DNA from: Aureimonas populi
Lineage (GTDB): Bacteria > Pseudomonadota > Alphaproteobacteria > Rhizobiales > Rhizobiaceae
Length of the DNA stretch: 64,000 bases
Assembly (NCBI RefSeq): GCF_017815515.1
Contig: NZ_CP072611.1
Coordinates: forward strand, 2,604,001 to 2,668,000
Direction of reading: 5' to 3'
The notes beneath the pieces are model-generated. The model saw only the letters and a program-made list of their open reading frames with translations, had not been told where the DNA came from and did no database searches. Positions 1-10,181 of this stretch are shown in pieces. A program made the translations under genes and the position numbers. Positions within the stretch are counted from its first letter, which is position 1; every line of letters begins with the position of its first letter.

Positions 1-95
1 TGGGTGCGTCCGCCCTGTTCATCTTTCCGGTCTACATCGTCTTCGCGGGCCCCCTGCTGGCGGCAGCGCAGGCAGCGGCGGCCAGCTTCTTCTGA
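1..95 (+). CDS. nuoN: NADH-quinone oxidoreductase subunit N, C-terminal end (partial)
   Basis: Only the last 30 codons are present, read from base 3 and stopping with TGA at 93-95. The residues are hydrophobic (FIFPVYIVFAGPLLAAAQ) and end in a short Ala-rich tail, as expected for the last membrane helix of NuoN, the proton-pumping subunit of complex I. The main support is context: in Rhizobiales nuoN directly precedes birA and the RNase J gene, and birA starts only two bases after this stop. The fragment is too short to identify on sequence alone. Confidence 0.6.
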   Translation, partial: GASALFIFPVYIVFAGPLLAAAQAAAASFF

Positions 96-97
96 CC

Positions 98-856
98 TTG
101 TCGCGCTCCTCCGCCCGGCGGCGCATGGCCTTCGAAGCCGTCGAGTCCACGAACGCGCGCGCGCTGGAGGCGGCCCTCGCCGGCGACCCGGGGCCGCTCT
201 GGGTGACGGCGGAGCGGCAGACGAGCGGCCGTGGCCGCCGTGGCCGCGCATGGGCCTCCCCATCGGGAAACCTCTATGCGAGCCTGCTCCTTCTCGACCC
301 AGCGCCTCGGGAACTGCTCGGCAATCTACCGCTCGTCGTCGCCGTGGGCGTCCGGGCCGGGCTGGCCTCGCTTCCTGGCGTGGCGGACGAGCGGGTGCGG
401 ATCAAATGGCCGAACGACGTGCTCGTCGGGGGCGGCAAATGCGTGGGCATACTGATCGAGAGCGAGTCCCTCGGCGCTGGCGCAAATGCCGTTGTCATCG
501 GCTGCGGCGTCAACGTAGCGAGCGCGCCTTTGGGTGCGCCGTATACCGTCTCTTCCCTGCAAGGCGAGGGATCGCGCGCTTCTGTCGATGACGTGTTCGA
601 GCATCTGGCGAGCGGCGTGGAGGAGGCCTTGCGACGTTGGGATCGCGGCCGGGGCTTCGAGGCGATCCGCCGCGACTGGATCGCCCACGCCATCGGCATC
701 GGTGAAGCTTGCACGGCCAATCTCACGACACGTTCGATCGAGGGCCGTTTCATTGAACTGGACAAGGACGGGCGGCTTGTCCTGGAAACAGGCGATGGCA
801 TCCGAGAGGCCATTTCTGCAGGGGACGTGTTCTTCGAGGCGAACCGGGTGCCGTAA
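98..856 (+). CDS. birA: Biotin--[acetyl-CoA-carboxylase] ligase, monofunctional
   Basis: This enzyme activates biotin with ATP and attaches it to a lysine of biotin carboxyl carrier proteins in the cytosol. The 252-residue protein has the family hallmarks in order: ESTN near residue 16, the biotinyl-AMP loop GRGRRGRAW near 44-52, KWPND near 103-107, then GGGKCVGILIE and the VIGCGVNV strand. There is no N-terminal helix-turn-helix, so it is the group I type that cannot act as a biotin repressor. The chosen start is a TTG two bases after the nuoN stop. An ATG nine codons in (125) is an alternative, but it would bring the start very close to the ESTN motif. It is probably translated as the tail of the nuo operon. 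Confidence 0.93.
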   Translation: MSRSSARRRMAFEAVESTNARALEAALAGDPGPLWVTAERQTSGRGRRGRAWASPSGNLYASLLLLDPAPRELLGNLPLVVAVGVRAGLASLPGVADERVRIKWPNDVLVGGGKCVGILIESESLGAGANAVVIGCGVNVASAPLGAPYTVSSLQGEGSRASVDDVFEHLASGVEEALRRWDRGRGFEAIRRDWIAHAIGIGEACTANLTTRSIEGRFIELDKDGRLVLETGDGIREAISAGDVFFEANRVP

Positions 857-954
857 GGGGCACAACAAGAGATTCGGCAGCCCGCCGTTCCAAACGGGCG
901 TGATGACAACGAGCGCCGAGATGAATCGGCCTCATAGCAAAAGCGAACAAGATA

Positions 955-2625
955 TTGAACGAACTGGTTTTCGTGCCGCTTGGCGGCATCGGAGAAATTG
1001 GCATGAACCTCGCGCTCTACGGCTTCGGCCCCAAGGAGCGGCGCGAGTGGGTGGTAATCGACTGCGGCGTGTCCTTCGCCGGGCCGGAATTTCCCGGAAT
1101 CGATCTTGTGCTGCCGGACATCACCTTCGTGGAAAGCCTCGGCAAGGCGCTGAAGGGCATCGTGATCACCCACGCGCATGAGGATCATTACGGCGCGCTG
1201 CTAGACCTGTGGCCGCGGCTGAAGGCGCCGGTGTGGTGCACGCCTTTCACAGCGGGGCTGCTCGAGGCCAAGCGGGAAAGCGAGCCCGGCGCGCCGAGGA
1301 TTCCGCTTTCGGTTTTCAAGGCCGGCGACCGGTTCAAGGTCGGGCCGTTCGAGATCGAGGCCATCAACGTCACACACTCCATCCCCGAACCGGTCGCGCT
1401 GGCGATCCGCAGCGAAGCGGGCACCGTGGTGCATACCGGCGACTGGAAGATCGACGCGACGCCGGCGCTTGGCCAGCCGACGGACGAGGCGCGGTTGCGC
1501 CAGATCGGTGACGAAGGCGTGCTGGCGATGGTTTGCGATTCGACCAATGCCTTGCGCGAGGGCGTGAGCCCCAGCGAGCGCGACGTGAATGCTTCGCTGC
1601 GCGAGATCATCCGGCACGCCAAGGGCCGCGTGGCGGTTACGACCTTCTCTTCCAACGTCGGACGCATCCGCTCCGTGGCGCAGGCGGCGCAGGATGTCGG
1701 CCGCCAGGTGCTCCTGATGGGCCGCTCCATGAAGCGCATGACGGACGTCGCCAAGGAGCTCGGCTATCTGGAAGGCATCGAGCCGTTCCTGTCCGAGCAG
1801 GATTTCGGCTATGTGCCGCGCGAAAAGGCGGTGATCGTGCTGACCGGCAGCCAGGGAGAGGCCCGCGCGGCACTGGCCAAGCTGGCGCGAGACGAGCACC
1901 CTTCCGTCGCCTTGTCCAGGGATGACACGGTGATCTTCTCCTCGCGGGCCATTCCCGGCAACGAGAAGGCGATCAACGACATTCGCAACGGCCTGATCGA
2001 TCGCGGAATCCGCGTGATCGAGGACGGCGAGCAGCTCGTTCACGTTTCGGGCCACCCGCGCCGCAGCGAGATGCGCCAGATGTATTCCTGGGTGCGGCCG
2101 CAGATCTCGGTGCCGGCCCATGGCGAGTCGGCCCATCTCATGGCTCATGCGGCGCTGGCTCGGGAGGAGGGCGTCTCACAGGTCGTCTCGCTGCGCAACG
2201 GCAAGATGGTGCGCCTTGCGCCCGGCAAGCCGGAGATCGTGCAGGAGGTCCCCGTCGGCCGCTTCTACAAGGACGGCTACCTCGTGGCGGGCGAGAACGA
2301 ACTGCGCATCGGGGAGCGCCGCAAGCTCTCCTATGCGGGGCAGGTCTCCGTCCTCGTCGAACTGACGCAGAAGCTCGAAATGCGCGCCGACCCGGAAGTC
2401 ATCGCCATGGGCGTCCCGGAAAAGGATTTCGAAGGCGAGCGAATCCTTCCTGCTTTGGTCGATGCGGCTGCGGGCGCGGTGGAAAGCATCCCGCGTGGGC
2501 GGCGTAAGGATGCGGAGGTCGTTCGCGAGGCGGTGCGCCGCGCCGTGCGCGCCGAGGCGCAGGACGCCTGGGGCAAGAAGCCGATCATCACCGTGTTCGT
2601 CGCGCGCGCCGGCGGCAAGGACTGA
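955..2625 (+). CDS. rnj: Ribonuclease J (metallo-beta-lactamase/beta-CASP RNase)
   Basis: RNase J combines 5'-to-3' exonuclease and endonuclease activity in mRNA decay and rRNA maturation. The 556-residue protein opens with the family strand FVPLGGIGEIGMNL, carries the zinc motif THAHEDH at about 72-78 and the HTGDWKID aspartate near 163, followed by beta-CASP blocks, including FSSRAIPGNE and VSGHPRRSEM, and a C-terminal domain. Length fits bacterial RNase J. The start is a TTG; no in-frame upstream ATG was found and the protein's first residues match the expected beginning of the fold. It lies 98 bases after birA, as in other Rhizobiales. Confidence 0.93.
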   Translation: MNELVFVPLGGIGEIGMNLALYGFGPKERREWVVIDCGVSFAGPEFPGIDLVLPDITFVESLGKALKGIVITHAHEDHYGALLDLWPRLKAPVWCTPFTAGLLEAKRESEPGAPRIPLSVFKAGDRFKVGPFEIEAINVTHSIPEPVALAIRSEAGTVVHTGDWKIDATPALGQPTDEARLRQIGDEGVLAMVCDSTNALREGVSPSERDVNASLREIIRHAKGRVAVTTFSSNVGRIRSVAQAAQDVGRQVLLMGRSMKRMTDVAKELGYLEGIEPFLSEQDFGYVPREKAVIVLTGSQGEARAALAKLARDEHPSVALSRDDTVIFSSRAIPGNEKAINDIRNGLIDRGIRVIEDGEQLVHVSGHPRRSEMRQMYSWVRPQISVPAHGESAHLMAHAALAREEGVSQVVSLRNGKMVRLAPGKPEIVQEVPVGRFYKDGYLVAGENELRIGERRKLSYAGQVSVLVELTQKLEMRADPEVIAMGVPEKDFEGERILPALVDAAAGAVESIPRGRRKDAEVVREAVRRAVRAEAQDAWGKKPIITVFVARAGGKD

Positions 2626-2637
2626 CGAGGAGACGCG

Positions 2638-2671
2638 CACGCCGGGCCGCAGGGTGCCCGGCGTGGCTGTT
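2638..2671 (+). terminator. Terminator-like hairpin after rnj
   Basis: A perfect 10-bp stem, CACGCCGGGC (2638-2647) with GCCCGGCGTG (2656-2665), begins 13 bases after the rnj stop. A T-rich but interrupted tail (GCTGTTCTTT) follows. The stem is strong; the weak U-tract leaves termination efficiency uncertain. Confidence 0.6.
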
Positions 2672-2864
2672 CTTTCCGATCGCCACGCGGCGGAGCTTTG
2701 CGACCGTATAGGGCAGGCGACCGAAGGCTCCTGCCGCTCGCGAGGCGTGTGTGATAGGATCGGCGTCAAAGCCCGTTTGACTTTTCGTTGCATCGAGCCA
2801 TCGTCTTTGCGCTCGCGAGGTGTCGATCAGCGCGCGATAGCCGGTCGGGCCAGGAGAGGAGTGC

Positions 2865-3137
2865 ATGGCCATGGGTGTCGTTTCTGCGCTGGCGATCTAC
2901 TTCGTCATCTGGTGGACGGTGCTCTTCGCCATCCTGCCCATGGGCGTGCGGTCCCAGGCCGAAACAGGCGACATCGTTCCGGGCACTGTGCACAGTGCCC
3001 CGGCGGCGCCGGCGCTGGGGCGGAAGGCTCTGCTGACAACGCTCATCTCGGCCCTCGTCTTCGGGGCCTTTTACGCTTCCACGCAAATTTTTGGCTTCGG
3101 GCTCGATGATTTGCCCAGGATCATTCCTGGCACCTGA
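2865..3137 (+). CDS. DUF1467 family small membrane protein
   Basis: A 90-residue protein with two predicted membrane helices: about residues 5-27 (ALAIYFVIWWTVLFAILPMG) and about 55-75 (LLTTLISALVFGAFYAS). The VIWWTVLFAILPMGVRSQ block is characteristic of DUF1467, a family of unknown function found mainly in alphaproteobacteria and commonly next to proS. A strong GAGAGGAG ribosome site precedes ATG 2865; an ATG two codons later is also possible. The 240-base gap after rnj is too short to hold the methylmalonyl-CoA epimerase gene that often sits here. No function can be assigned. Confidence 0.85.
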   Translation: MAMGVVSALAIYFVIWWTVLFAILPMGVRSQAETGDIVPGTVHSAPAAPALGRKALLTTLISALVFGAFYASTQIFGFGLDDLPRIIPGT

Positions 3138-3162
3138 AGCATTGGTGTGGGCTTCGAAGTAT

Positions 3163-3325
3163 CAAAAAAAATGCGAGGCATAAAAGCCTCGCATTTTAGC
3201 TCATCGGGTCTGGGTTCCACACCGAAACTGTCGTTCAGGGCAGCGATTATAGTTCGCGCCGGAAACCACGTCCTCCCAAGACTAGACCACCTGGATGTCG
3301 AGCGTAAGCCGCTCCTTCTATTGAC
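3163..3325 (-). ncRNA. Possible minus-strand small RNA in the DUF1467-proS gap
   Basis: The 410-base stretch between DUF1467 and proS has no convincing open reading frame. Read on the minus strand it ends in a textbook terminator with eight Ts (at 3163-3197). Upstream of that it contains complementary segments, for example GTCTTGGG and CCCAGAC, that could form a closing stem. No known RNA family (6S, tmRNA, SRP RNA) was recognised, and no clear minus-strand promoter was found, so the 5' end is a guess. It could instead be plain leader sequence of proS. Confidence 0.3.
3168..3197 (+). terminator. Bidirectional intrinsic terminator
   Basis: A perfect 12-bp stem, AAAATGCGAGGC (3168-3179) with GCCTCGCATTTT (3186-3197), encloses a six-base loop. 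T residues follow on the plus strand, and a run of eight A residues precedes it, which reads as a T tract on the minus strand. It lies 30 bases after the DUF1467 stop, so it can end that transcript and also any minus-strand transcript arriving from the proS leader side. Confidence 0.8.
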
Positions 3326-3546
3326 ATGACGCTATTACACCGTTGCCGTGTTGTCACGAGGAATCTGCGACAATCTGACACTTTTTTGGCCCTGTCGCCC
3401 CGATCCGCGCCATCGTTTGCCTCTTTTCGCTGCGGAAAAGGGAAGGGATTGCGGCGCAGCGGAGGTGGACGAACCTCGCTTTGCTTTCGCGCGGCGAGCG
3501 GCTATGAACCGCGCATTCAGCCTTTCACCAGTCGATACGGGTCTCC

Positions 3547-4869
3547 ATGCGCCTCTCGCAATATTTCCTGCCCATCCTGAAGGAGACACCGAAGGAAGCC
3601 GAGATCGTCTCGCATCGCCTGATGCTGCGGGCCGGGATGATTCGCCAGCAGGCGGCGGGCAGCTATACGTGGCTCCCGCTCGGCAAGCGCGTGCTGGATA
3701 AGGTCTGCCGTGTCATTCGCGAGGAGCAGGATCGCGCGGGCGCGGTGGAGATCCTGATGCCGACGATCCAGTCGGCCGATCTCTGGCGCGAAAGTGGGCG
3801 TTATGACGATTACGGCAAGGAGATGCTGCGGATCGAGGACCGCCACGGGCGCGACATGCTGTTCGGCCCGACGAACGAGGAGATGGTGACGGATATCGCC
3901 CGCTCCTACATTCGCTCCTACAAGGAGTTGCCCCTCAATCTCTACCATATCCAGTGGAAGTTCCGTGACGAGGTCCGCCCGCGTTTCGGCGTCATGCGCT
4001 CGCGCGAATTTCTGATGAAGGACGCCTACTCATTCGATATTGACTATGAATCCTCGAAGGCGGCCTACGATCGGATGTTCGTGGCCTATCTGCGCACCTT
4101 CGCGCGCCTGGGCCTGCAGGCAATCCCGATGCGCGCCGATACCGGTCCCATCGGCGGTAAGCTGAGCCATGAGTTCATCATCCTCGCCTCGACGGGCGAG
4201 AGCGAGGTCTTCTGCCACCGCGACTATCTGGAGATGCCCGTGCCGGGCGAGGGCGTCGATTTCAAGGATGCGCCGGCTCTCGCGCAGACTGTCGAGCAAT
4301 GGACGACGCCTTACGCGGCCACCGAGGAAATGCACGACGAGGCCGCATGGAACGCGCTCCCGGAGACCGAACGGCTGGCCGCCCGCGGGATCGAGGTCGG
4401 CCACATCTTCCATTTCGGCACGAAATATTCCGAGCCCATGGGGGCGACCGTCGCAGGCCCGGATGGAAAGGAAACGCCGCTCTTCATGGGCTCCTACGGC
4501 ATCGGCCCCTCTCGCCTCATCGCGGCCATCATCGAGGCGAGCCATGACGAAAACGGCATCGTCTGGCCGATGGGCGTCGCGCCCTTCGATATCGGGCTCG
4601 TCAACATGAAGCCAGGAGACGCGGACTGCGACGCGGTTTGCGAGCGGCTGTATGGCGAGTTGCAGGCCGCCGGCCACGATGTGCTCTATGACGACCAGGA
4701 CACGCGCGCGGGGGCCAAGTTCGCGACGATGGACCTGATCGGCCTGCCGGTGCAACTGATCGTCGGCCCGCGCGGGGCGAAGGCCGGCGAGGCCGAGATC
4801 AAGCTTCGCGCGAGCGGAGAGCGGGAGACTGTGGCCATCGATAAGGTCCTCGACAGGCTCAAGGCATGA
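3547..4869 (+). CDS. proS: Proline--tRNA ligase, short alphaproteobacterial type
   Basis: This class II aminoacyl-tRNA synthetase charges tRNA-Pro in the cytosol. At 440 residues it is the short form that lacks the large editing insertion of the E. coli enzyme. Visible blocks are [18 protein letters not shown] near the N-terminus, GPTNEEMVT, the class II motif 2 region ([20 protein letters not shown]), and motif 3 ([16 protein letters not shown]), followed by an anticodon-binding domain with [18 protein letters not shown]. It heads a tight run with lolC and lolD, overlapping lolC by four bases. The ribosome site is not obvious. Confidence 0.95.
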   Translation: MRLSQYFLPILKETPKEAEIVSHRLMLRAGMIRQQAAGSYTWLPLGKRVLDKVCRVIREEQDRAGAVEILMPTIQSADLWRESGRYDDYGKEMLRIEDRHGRDMLFGPTNEEMVTDIARSYIRSYKELPLNLYHIQWKFRDEVRPRFGVMRSREFLMKDAYSFDIDYESSKAAYDRMFVAYLRTFARLGLQAIPMRADTGPIGGKLSHEFIILASTGESEVFCHRDYLEMPVPGEGVDFKDAPALAQTVEQWTTPYAATEEMHDEAAWNALPETERLAARGIEVGHIFHFGTKYSEPMGATVAGPDGKETPLFMGSYGIGPSRLIAAIIEASHDENGIVWPMGVAPFDIGLVNMKPGDADCDAVCERLYGELQAAGHDVLYDDQDTRAGAKFATMDLIGLPVQLIVGPRGAKAGEAEIKLRASGERETVAIDKVLDRLKA

Positions 4870-6173
4870 ACGCATCCGCGAAGCCGACCGCGCAGGCCGG
4901 TGGCACGGCGTCCCCTTCGACGCGACCTTTCTCGCGTTTCGAATGGATGATCGCCGGGCGCTACCTGCGCGCTCGGCGTCGGGATGCGGGCGTTTCGGTC
5001 ATCGCGGGCTTCTCCTTCGTCGGCATCATGCTGGGCGTCGCCGCGCTGATCATCGTCATGTCGGTGATGAACGGCTTTCGCGCCGAGCTTCTGACGCGCA
5101 TCCTCGGCGTCAACGGCCATGTGGTGATGCAACCGATCGACAGGCCGCTCACCGATTTCGACGATGTGGCGCAGCGCATCGCGTCCGTGCCCGGCGTCGC
5201 CTTCACGATGCCGCTCGTCCAGGGACAGGTGCTTGCAAGCGGAGCCGGTGCCGCCAATACTGGGGCGCTCGTCAAGGGTGTACGGGGTGAGGATCTCCAG
5301 CAGCTTACGCCGGTCTCATCCAACATTGTCTTAGGTTCACTCGAAGGGTTCGACGGCGGCGAGGGCGTTGCCATCGGCAGCCGGCTCGCACAGACTCTCG
5401 CCTTGTCCCTCGGAGACCTTATCACGCTGATCTCGCCGGAAGGCGACGTGACGCCCTTCGGCGCCGCGCCGCGCGTCAAGGCCTACGAGGTGACGGCGAT
5501 CTTCGAGATCGGCCTGTCCGAGTATGACGCGGCCTACGTGTACATGCCGTTCGAGGAAGCCCAGCTCTTCTTCAATTCGGATGGGCAGGCCCAGTCCATC
5601 GAAATCTTCGTCGACCGCCCCGATAACGTTCAAACGCTCCAGGGCGCCATCGAGCAGGCGGCCGAGCGGCCGAACTACACGATCACCTGGCAACGCCAGA
5701 ACGAGGGCTTCTTCTCGGCCCTGCAGGTAGAGCGGAACGTGATGTTCATCATCCTCACGCTCATCATCCTGGTGGCGGCGCTGAACATCATTTCCGGCCT
5801 CTTCATGCTGGTGAAGGACAAGGGCCGGGACATTGCCATCCTGCGCACGATGGGAGCCACCAAAGGCGCGGTCATGCGCGTCTTCTTCATCACCGGCACC
5901 TCCATCGGCGTGGCCGGCACGCTGGCCGGCCTGGTGCTCGGGGTCGTGTTCTGCCTCAATATCGAGAACCTGCGGCAGTTCTTCTCCTGGGTCCTGGGCA
6001 CCACGATTTTCGATCCGCAATTCTACTTCCTCAGCCGGCTGCCGGCGGAGATCGATCCGTCCGAAGTCGTGGCCGTCGTTGCTATGGCGCTGGGTCTTTC
6101 CTTCATCGCCACCCTGTTTCCGTCCTGGAGAGCCTCGAAGCTCGATCCTGTCGAGGCGCTGCGTTACGAATGA
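4866..6173 (+). CDS. lolC: Lipoprotein-releasing ABC transporter permease (LolC/LolE family)
   Basis: This is the inner-membrane subunit that releases mature lipoproteins to the LolA chaperone. The 435-residue protein has a cytoplasmic start, [18 protein letters not shown], then a first membrane helix (about 43-65), a MacB-type periplasmic domain to about residue 280, and three C-terminal helices of the FtsX fold, ending in [19 protein letters not shown]. Many alphaproteobacteria have a single LolC/E-type permease that presumably works as a homodimer, and only one copy is seen here. It overlaps proS and lolD by ATGA at both ends, implying translational coupling. Confidence 0.92.
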   Translation: MNASAKPTAQAGGTASPSTRPFSRFEWMIAGRYLRARRRDAGVSVIAGFSFVGIMLGVAALIIVMSVMNGFRAELLTRILGVNGHVVMQPIDRPLTDFDDVAQRIASVPGVAFTMPLVQGQVLASGAGAANTGALVKGVRGEDLQQLTPVSSNIVLGSLEGFDGGEGVAIGSRLAQTLALSLGDLITLISPEGDVTPFGAAPRVKAYEVTAIFEIGLSEYDAAYVYMPFEEAQLFFNSDGQAQSIEIFVDRPDNVQTLQGAIEQAAERPNYTITWQRQNEGFFSALQVERNVMFIILTLIILVAALNIISGLFMLVKDKGRDIAILRTMGATKGAVMRVFFITGTSIGVAGTLAGLVLGVVFCLNIENLRQFFSWVLGTTIFDPQFYFLSRLPAEIDPSEVVAVVAMALGLSFIATLFPSWRASKLDPVEALRYE

Positions 6174-6862
6174 CAAGCAAGCAAGCCGCCCTGCGGCTCG
6201 AAAAGGTCGAGCGCCATTACGAGCAGGGCGAAAACCGCCTGACGATTCTCGATGGCGCGGATATGGAAATCGAGGCCGGCGCGTTGGTCGCGCTGGTTGC
6301 CCCTTCCGGTGCCGGCAAATCGACCCTGCTGCATATCGCCGGATTGCTGGAGCGGCCTGATGGGGGAGATGTCTTCGTCAACGGGGAGAGTTGCGGGGCC
6401 TTCGGCGATGACAGGCGCACCGCGATGCGCCGGCAGGCCATCGGCTTCGTCTACCAGTTCCACCATCTCCTGCCGGAGTTCTCGGCGCTGGAGAACGTGA
6501 TGCTGCCGCAGATGATTCGCGGCCTGTCCCATAAGGTCGCGGCCGAGCGGGCTCGCGAGCTCTTAGGCTATATGCGAATCGGAAAACGCGCGGAGCATCG
6601 TCCCGCCGAGCTTTCGGGGGGCGAGCAGCAGCGTGTGGCCATCGCCCGCGCGGTTGCCAACAATCCCTTCGTGCTTCTGGCCGACGAGCCGACGGGCAAT
6701 CTCGATCCGACCACTTCCGGCTACGTCTTCGACGCCCTGACCGCGCTGGTGCGCCAGTCCGGCGTGGCGGCCTTGATCGCCACGCACAACCACGATCTGG
6801 CGCGGCGCATGGACCGTGCCATCACGCTGCGCGATGGCAAGATCGTTCCGCACGTCTTCTAA
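6170..6862 (+). CDS. lolD: Lipoprotein-releasing system ATP-binding protein LolD
   Basis: This is the cytosolic ATPase that powers lipoprotein release by the permease encoded just upstream. The 230-residue ABC domain shows Walker [10 protein letters not shown] (about 44-52), the LolD-like block [16 protein letters not shown], the signature [14 protein letters not shown], Walker [13 protein letters not shown] and the H-loop THNHDLA. The start overlaps the lolC stop (ATGA). Its TAA stop shares bases with the stop of rlmB on the opposite strand, so the two genes converge with no space. Confidence 0.95.
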   Translation: MTSKQAALRLEKVERHYEQGENRLTILDGADMEIEAGALVALVAPSGAGKSTLLHIAGLLERPDGGDVFVNGESCGAFGDDRRTAMRRQAIGFVYQFHHLLPEFSALENVMLPQMIRGLSHKVAAERARELLGYMRIGKRAEHRPAELSGGEQQRVAIARAVANNPFVLLADEPTGNLDPTTSGYVFDALTALVRQSGVAALIATHNHDLARRMDRAITLRDGKIVPHVF

Positions 6863-7698
6863 CGGGAGAGGGCCCCGAGATGGCGCCGCGCCGCATAAAG
6901 CGCCACGGCGGCTGCGTTCGAGACGTTAAGGGAGCGAATCGCGCCGGGCATCTCCAGGCGCGCCAGCGTTGAGACGGTCTCCCGCGTCTTCTGGCGCAGG
7001 CCCTTGCCCTCCGAGCCCAGGACGAGAGCTATCTTGTCGCCGGAGAAACTCGGCTCAAGTTCACCGGGCCCTTCCGAATCAAGCCCGATCGTCTGGTAGC
7101 CTCGCTGTGCGAGTTCCGTCAGACCCTCGGCCAGATTCCCGATCTGGATGTAAGGCACATGTTCGAGCGCGCCCGAGGCCGACTTCGCCAGGACGCCCGA
7201 CTCCTGAGGGGAATGGCGTGAGGTCGTGACCACGGCGCCCGCTCCGAAGGCCGTTGCCGAGCGCAGGATCGCGCCCACATTGTGCGGGTCCGTCACCTGG
7301 TCCAGCACCAGAACGAGATTCGCCGTGCCCAGCGCCGACAGACGGCCGGGCGGCAGCGGTCGCGCTTCCAGCATCACGCCCTGATGCACAGCTTCGCCGC
7401 CCAACTCGCGATCGAGGAAGCGGGGCTCGACGAGTTCGAACGGGCAGGAGAGCCCGTCTTCGCCAACGCCGAGGCGGGCGAGGGCGTTTCTTGTCGCGTA
7501 GAGCCGGTGCAGGCGGCGTTTCGGATTCTGCAACGCCGCCTGCACCGTATGCAGGCCATAGAGCCGGACGGTGTTGTCCGGCAAGCCATCCGGCACGGCA
7601 CCCTGCGCAGGCGGCCCGCCCTGCGTCTTCTCGCGATGGGCGCGGCGCAGCCGGGCGTAGTGGGAGTCCTTGGGCGTATGGGAGGGGGTGTCGCTCAT
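6859..7698 (-). CDS. rlmB: 23S rRNA (guanosine-2'-O-)-methyltransferase RlmB (TrmH/SpoU family)
   Basis: This SPOUT-fold enzyme is predicted to methylate a 23S rRNA guanosine ribose (G2251 in E. coli numbering). The 279-residue protein has a basic Pro-rich leader, a substrate-binding domain beginning at [18 protein letters not shown], and the three SpoU motifs: [28 protein letters not shown] and [15 protein letters not shown]. It converges with lolD, the two stops overlapping, and diverges from the tRNA-Tyr/tRNA-Gly/tuf unit. Assignment to RlmB rather than another SpoU methyltransferase rests on overall length and N-terminal domain. Confidence 0.88.
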   Translation of the reverse strand: MSDTPSHTPKDSHYARLRRAHREKTQGGPPAQGAVPDGLPDNTVRLYGLHTVQAALQNPKRRLHRLYATRNALARLGVGEDGLSCPFELVEPRFLDRELGGEAVHQGVMLEARPLPPGRLSALGTANLVLVLDQVTDPHNVGAILRSATAFGAGAVVTTSRHSPQESGVLAKSASGALEHVPYIQIGNLAEGLTELAQRGYQTIGLDSEGPGELEPSFSGDKIALVLGSEGKGLRQKTRETVSTLARLEMPGAIRSLNVSNAAAVALYAARRHLGALSR

Positions 7699-7758
7699 TC
7701 TCCCTCCTTAACCGAAAAGCGCCCGGCGAGATATCGTTCTTCTGAGGGCCGAGGGCGG

Positions 7759-7787
7759 TTGACAGGGCGGGGAGGCGCCTGCATAAC
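7759..7787 (+). promoter_or_regulatory. Sigma-70-type promoter for tRNA-Tyr/tRNA-Gly/tuf
   Basis: TTGACA at 7759-7764, a 17-base spacer and CATAAC at 7782-7787. The tRNA-Tyr gene begins 65 bases after the -10 box, leaving room for a 5' leader removed by RNase P. It lies in the divergent gap after the rlmB start. Confidence 0.7.
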
Positions 7788-7851
7788 GCCGCCCGAACCG
7801 AAGGCGTCCCGAAGGGATGCTCGTGGTTCGACAGGGCCCTGCGGTCGATGC

Positions 7852-7936
7852 GGAGGGATGCCCGAGTGGTTAAAGGGGACGGACTGTAAATCCGTTGGCT
7901 CAGCCTACGTTGGTTCAAATCCAACTCCCTCCACCA
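7852..7936 (+). tRNA. tRNA-Tyr (GTA)
   Basis: An 85-base class II tRNA with a long variable arm. The acceptor arms GGAGGGA (7852-7858) and TCCCTCC (7926-7932) pair perfectly; the anticodon loop reads ACTGTAAAT with anticodon GTA, the T-arm is present (GGTTCAAATCC), and the discriminator A is followed by encoded CCA. It is the first gene of the tRNA-Tyr/tRNA-Gly/tuf unit. Confidence 0.97.
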
Positions 7937-7961
7937 TCGCCGGCAGGGGCCCCCGAGTGCC

Positions 7962-8035
7962 GCGGGTATAGCTCAATGGTAGAGCAGCAGCCTTCCAAGC
8001 TGAATACGCGGGTTCGATTCCCGCTACCCGCTCCA
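7962..8035 (+). tRNA. tRNA-Gly (TCC)
   Basis: A 74-base tRNA with acceptor arms GCGGGTA (7962-7968) and TACCCGC (8025-8031), a D-arm AGCTCAATGGTAGAGC, anticodon TCC in CTTCCAA, a T-arm GGTTCGATTCC and encoded CCA. It follows tRNA-Tyr after 25 bases and precedes tuf, an arrangement widely conserved in bacteria. Confidence 0.97.
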
Positions 8036-8172
8036 CCGCATCTGTCCGAAGAGCTCCATCCCTCGAGCCGCCCATAACGCGCGGTGGTGAGGCGCACTTG
8101 TGTTCGGCAACGGCAGTCTATATGTCGCGCCGGGAGTTCAGACTCGAGCCTTAAGCGTCAGGAAAACTTCTC

Positions 8173-9348
<1,176 letters not shown>

Positions 9349-9378
9349 ATTGGGCGAAGAGCCCATGCGAGCATGAGG

Positions 9379-9405
9379 AAGCGGGCCTTTACGGCCCGCT
9401 TTTTC
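9379..9405 (+). terminator. Intrinsic terminator after tuf copy 1
   Basis: A 9-bp stem, AAGCGGGCC (9379-9387) with GGCCCGCTT (9393-9401), encloses the loop TTTAC and is followed by more T residues. It begins 30 bases after the tuf stop. Confidence 0.88.
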
Positions 9406-9477
9406 GTATCCGGGCCGCTGTTGCGGAGCCGTGGCCGGACCGGTTACAACGCCGGCGTTTGGAAAAGGGGATTTGCA

Positions 9478-10176
9478 GTGTCCGCAGACATCGCGCGCGT
9501 TTTCATCGGCTACGATTCCAAGGAGGTCGTGGCCTACCACGTCCTCGCGCAGAGTATCATCGAGCATTCCACCATGCCGGTCACGCTCTCGCCCCTCGTG
9601 CTTCCTCATCTGGAGAAGACGTTCACCCGCGAGCGCAACGCCCTCCAATCGACGGAATTCTCGTTCTCGCGCTTCCTGGTTCCCTATCTTTCGAACTACG
9701 AGGGATGGAGCCTTTTCATGGACTGCGACATGCTGATGCGGGCCGACATCGCCGAACTCTGGGCGCTGCGGGACGAAACGAAGGCCGTCATGTGCGTGAA
9801 GCACGACTACCAGCCGAAGGTGGAGACGAAATTCCTCGGGCAGGTGCAGACCAAGTATGAAAAGAAGAACTGGTCGAGCGTACTGCTCTTCAACAACACC
9901 CGGTGCCGTGCGCTGACGCCGGATTTCGTCAATACCGCGACGGGCCTTCAGCTCCACCAGTTCAAATGGCTGGACGACGACAGCCAGATCGGCGCGCTGC
10001 CGGCTGCCTGGAACTGGCTGGTGAACGAGTACGAGCGGGACGAATCGGCCAAGAACGTCCACTTCACGGACGGTGGGCCCTATTTCGATGAATATCGCGA
10101 CGACGATTACGCGGAGGAATGGTTCGCGATGCGCGAGCGCGTGCTCTACGTGCAGCAGCGCGAGCCGAAGGCATAA
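9478..10176 (+). CDS. Glycosyltransferase, GT8-like
   Basis: A predicted cytosolic or membrane-associated sugar transferase of 232 residues. It opens with ARVFIGYDSKEVVAYHVLAQ, typical of a nucleotide-sugar-binding GT-A fold, and has a DCD metal-binding motif at about 82-84 within WSLFMDCDMLMRADIAELW. The first in-frame start on the open frame lies in the tuf terminator region; GTG 9478 gives a protein that begins right at the fold and is preferred. It sits between tuf and tRNA-Trp, where Rhizobiales usually have nothing, and is followed after five bases by another glycan-related gene. The acceptor is unknown; lipopolysaccharide or exopolysaccharide is possible. Confidence 0.75.
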   Translation: MSADIARVFIGYDSKEVVAYHVLAQSIIEHSTMPVTLSPLVLPHLEKTFTRERNALQSTEFSFSRFLVPYLSNYEGWSLFMDCDMLMRADIAELWALRDETKAVMCVKHDYQPKVETKFLGQVQTKYEKKNWSSVLLFNNTRCRALTPDFVNTATGLQLHQFKWLDDDSQIGALPAAWNWLVNEYERDESAKNVHFTDGGPYFDEYRDDDYAEEWFAMRERVLYVQQREPKA

Positions 10177-10181
10177 GAATT

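Noticed and set aside
3147-3329. A 60-codon plus-strand frame before proS
   Set aside because: It starts just ahead of, and reads through, a strong terminator hairpin and has no ribosome site or family match.
8098-8124. A promoter directly before tuf copy 1 (TTGTGT, TATATG)
   Set aside because: Spacer of only 15 bases and weak boxes; the tRNA-Tyr promoter probably serves tuf as well.
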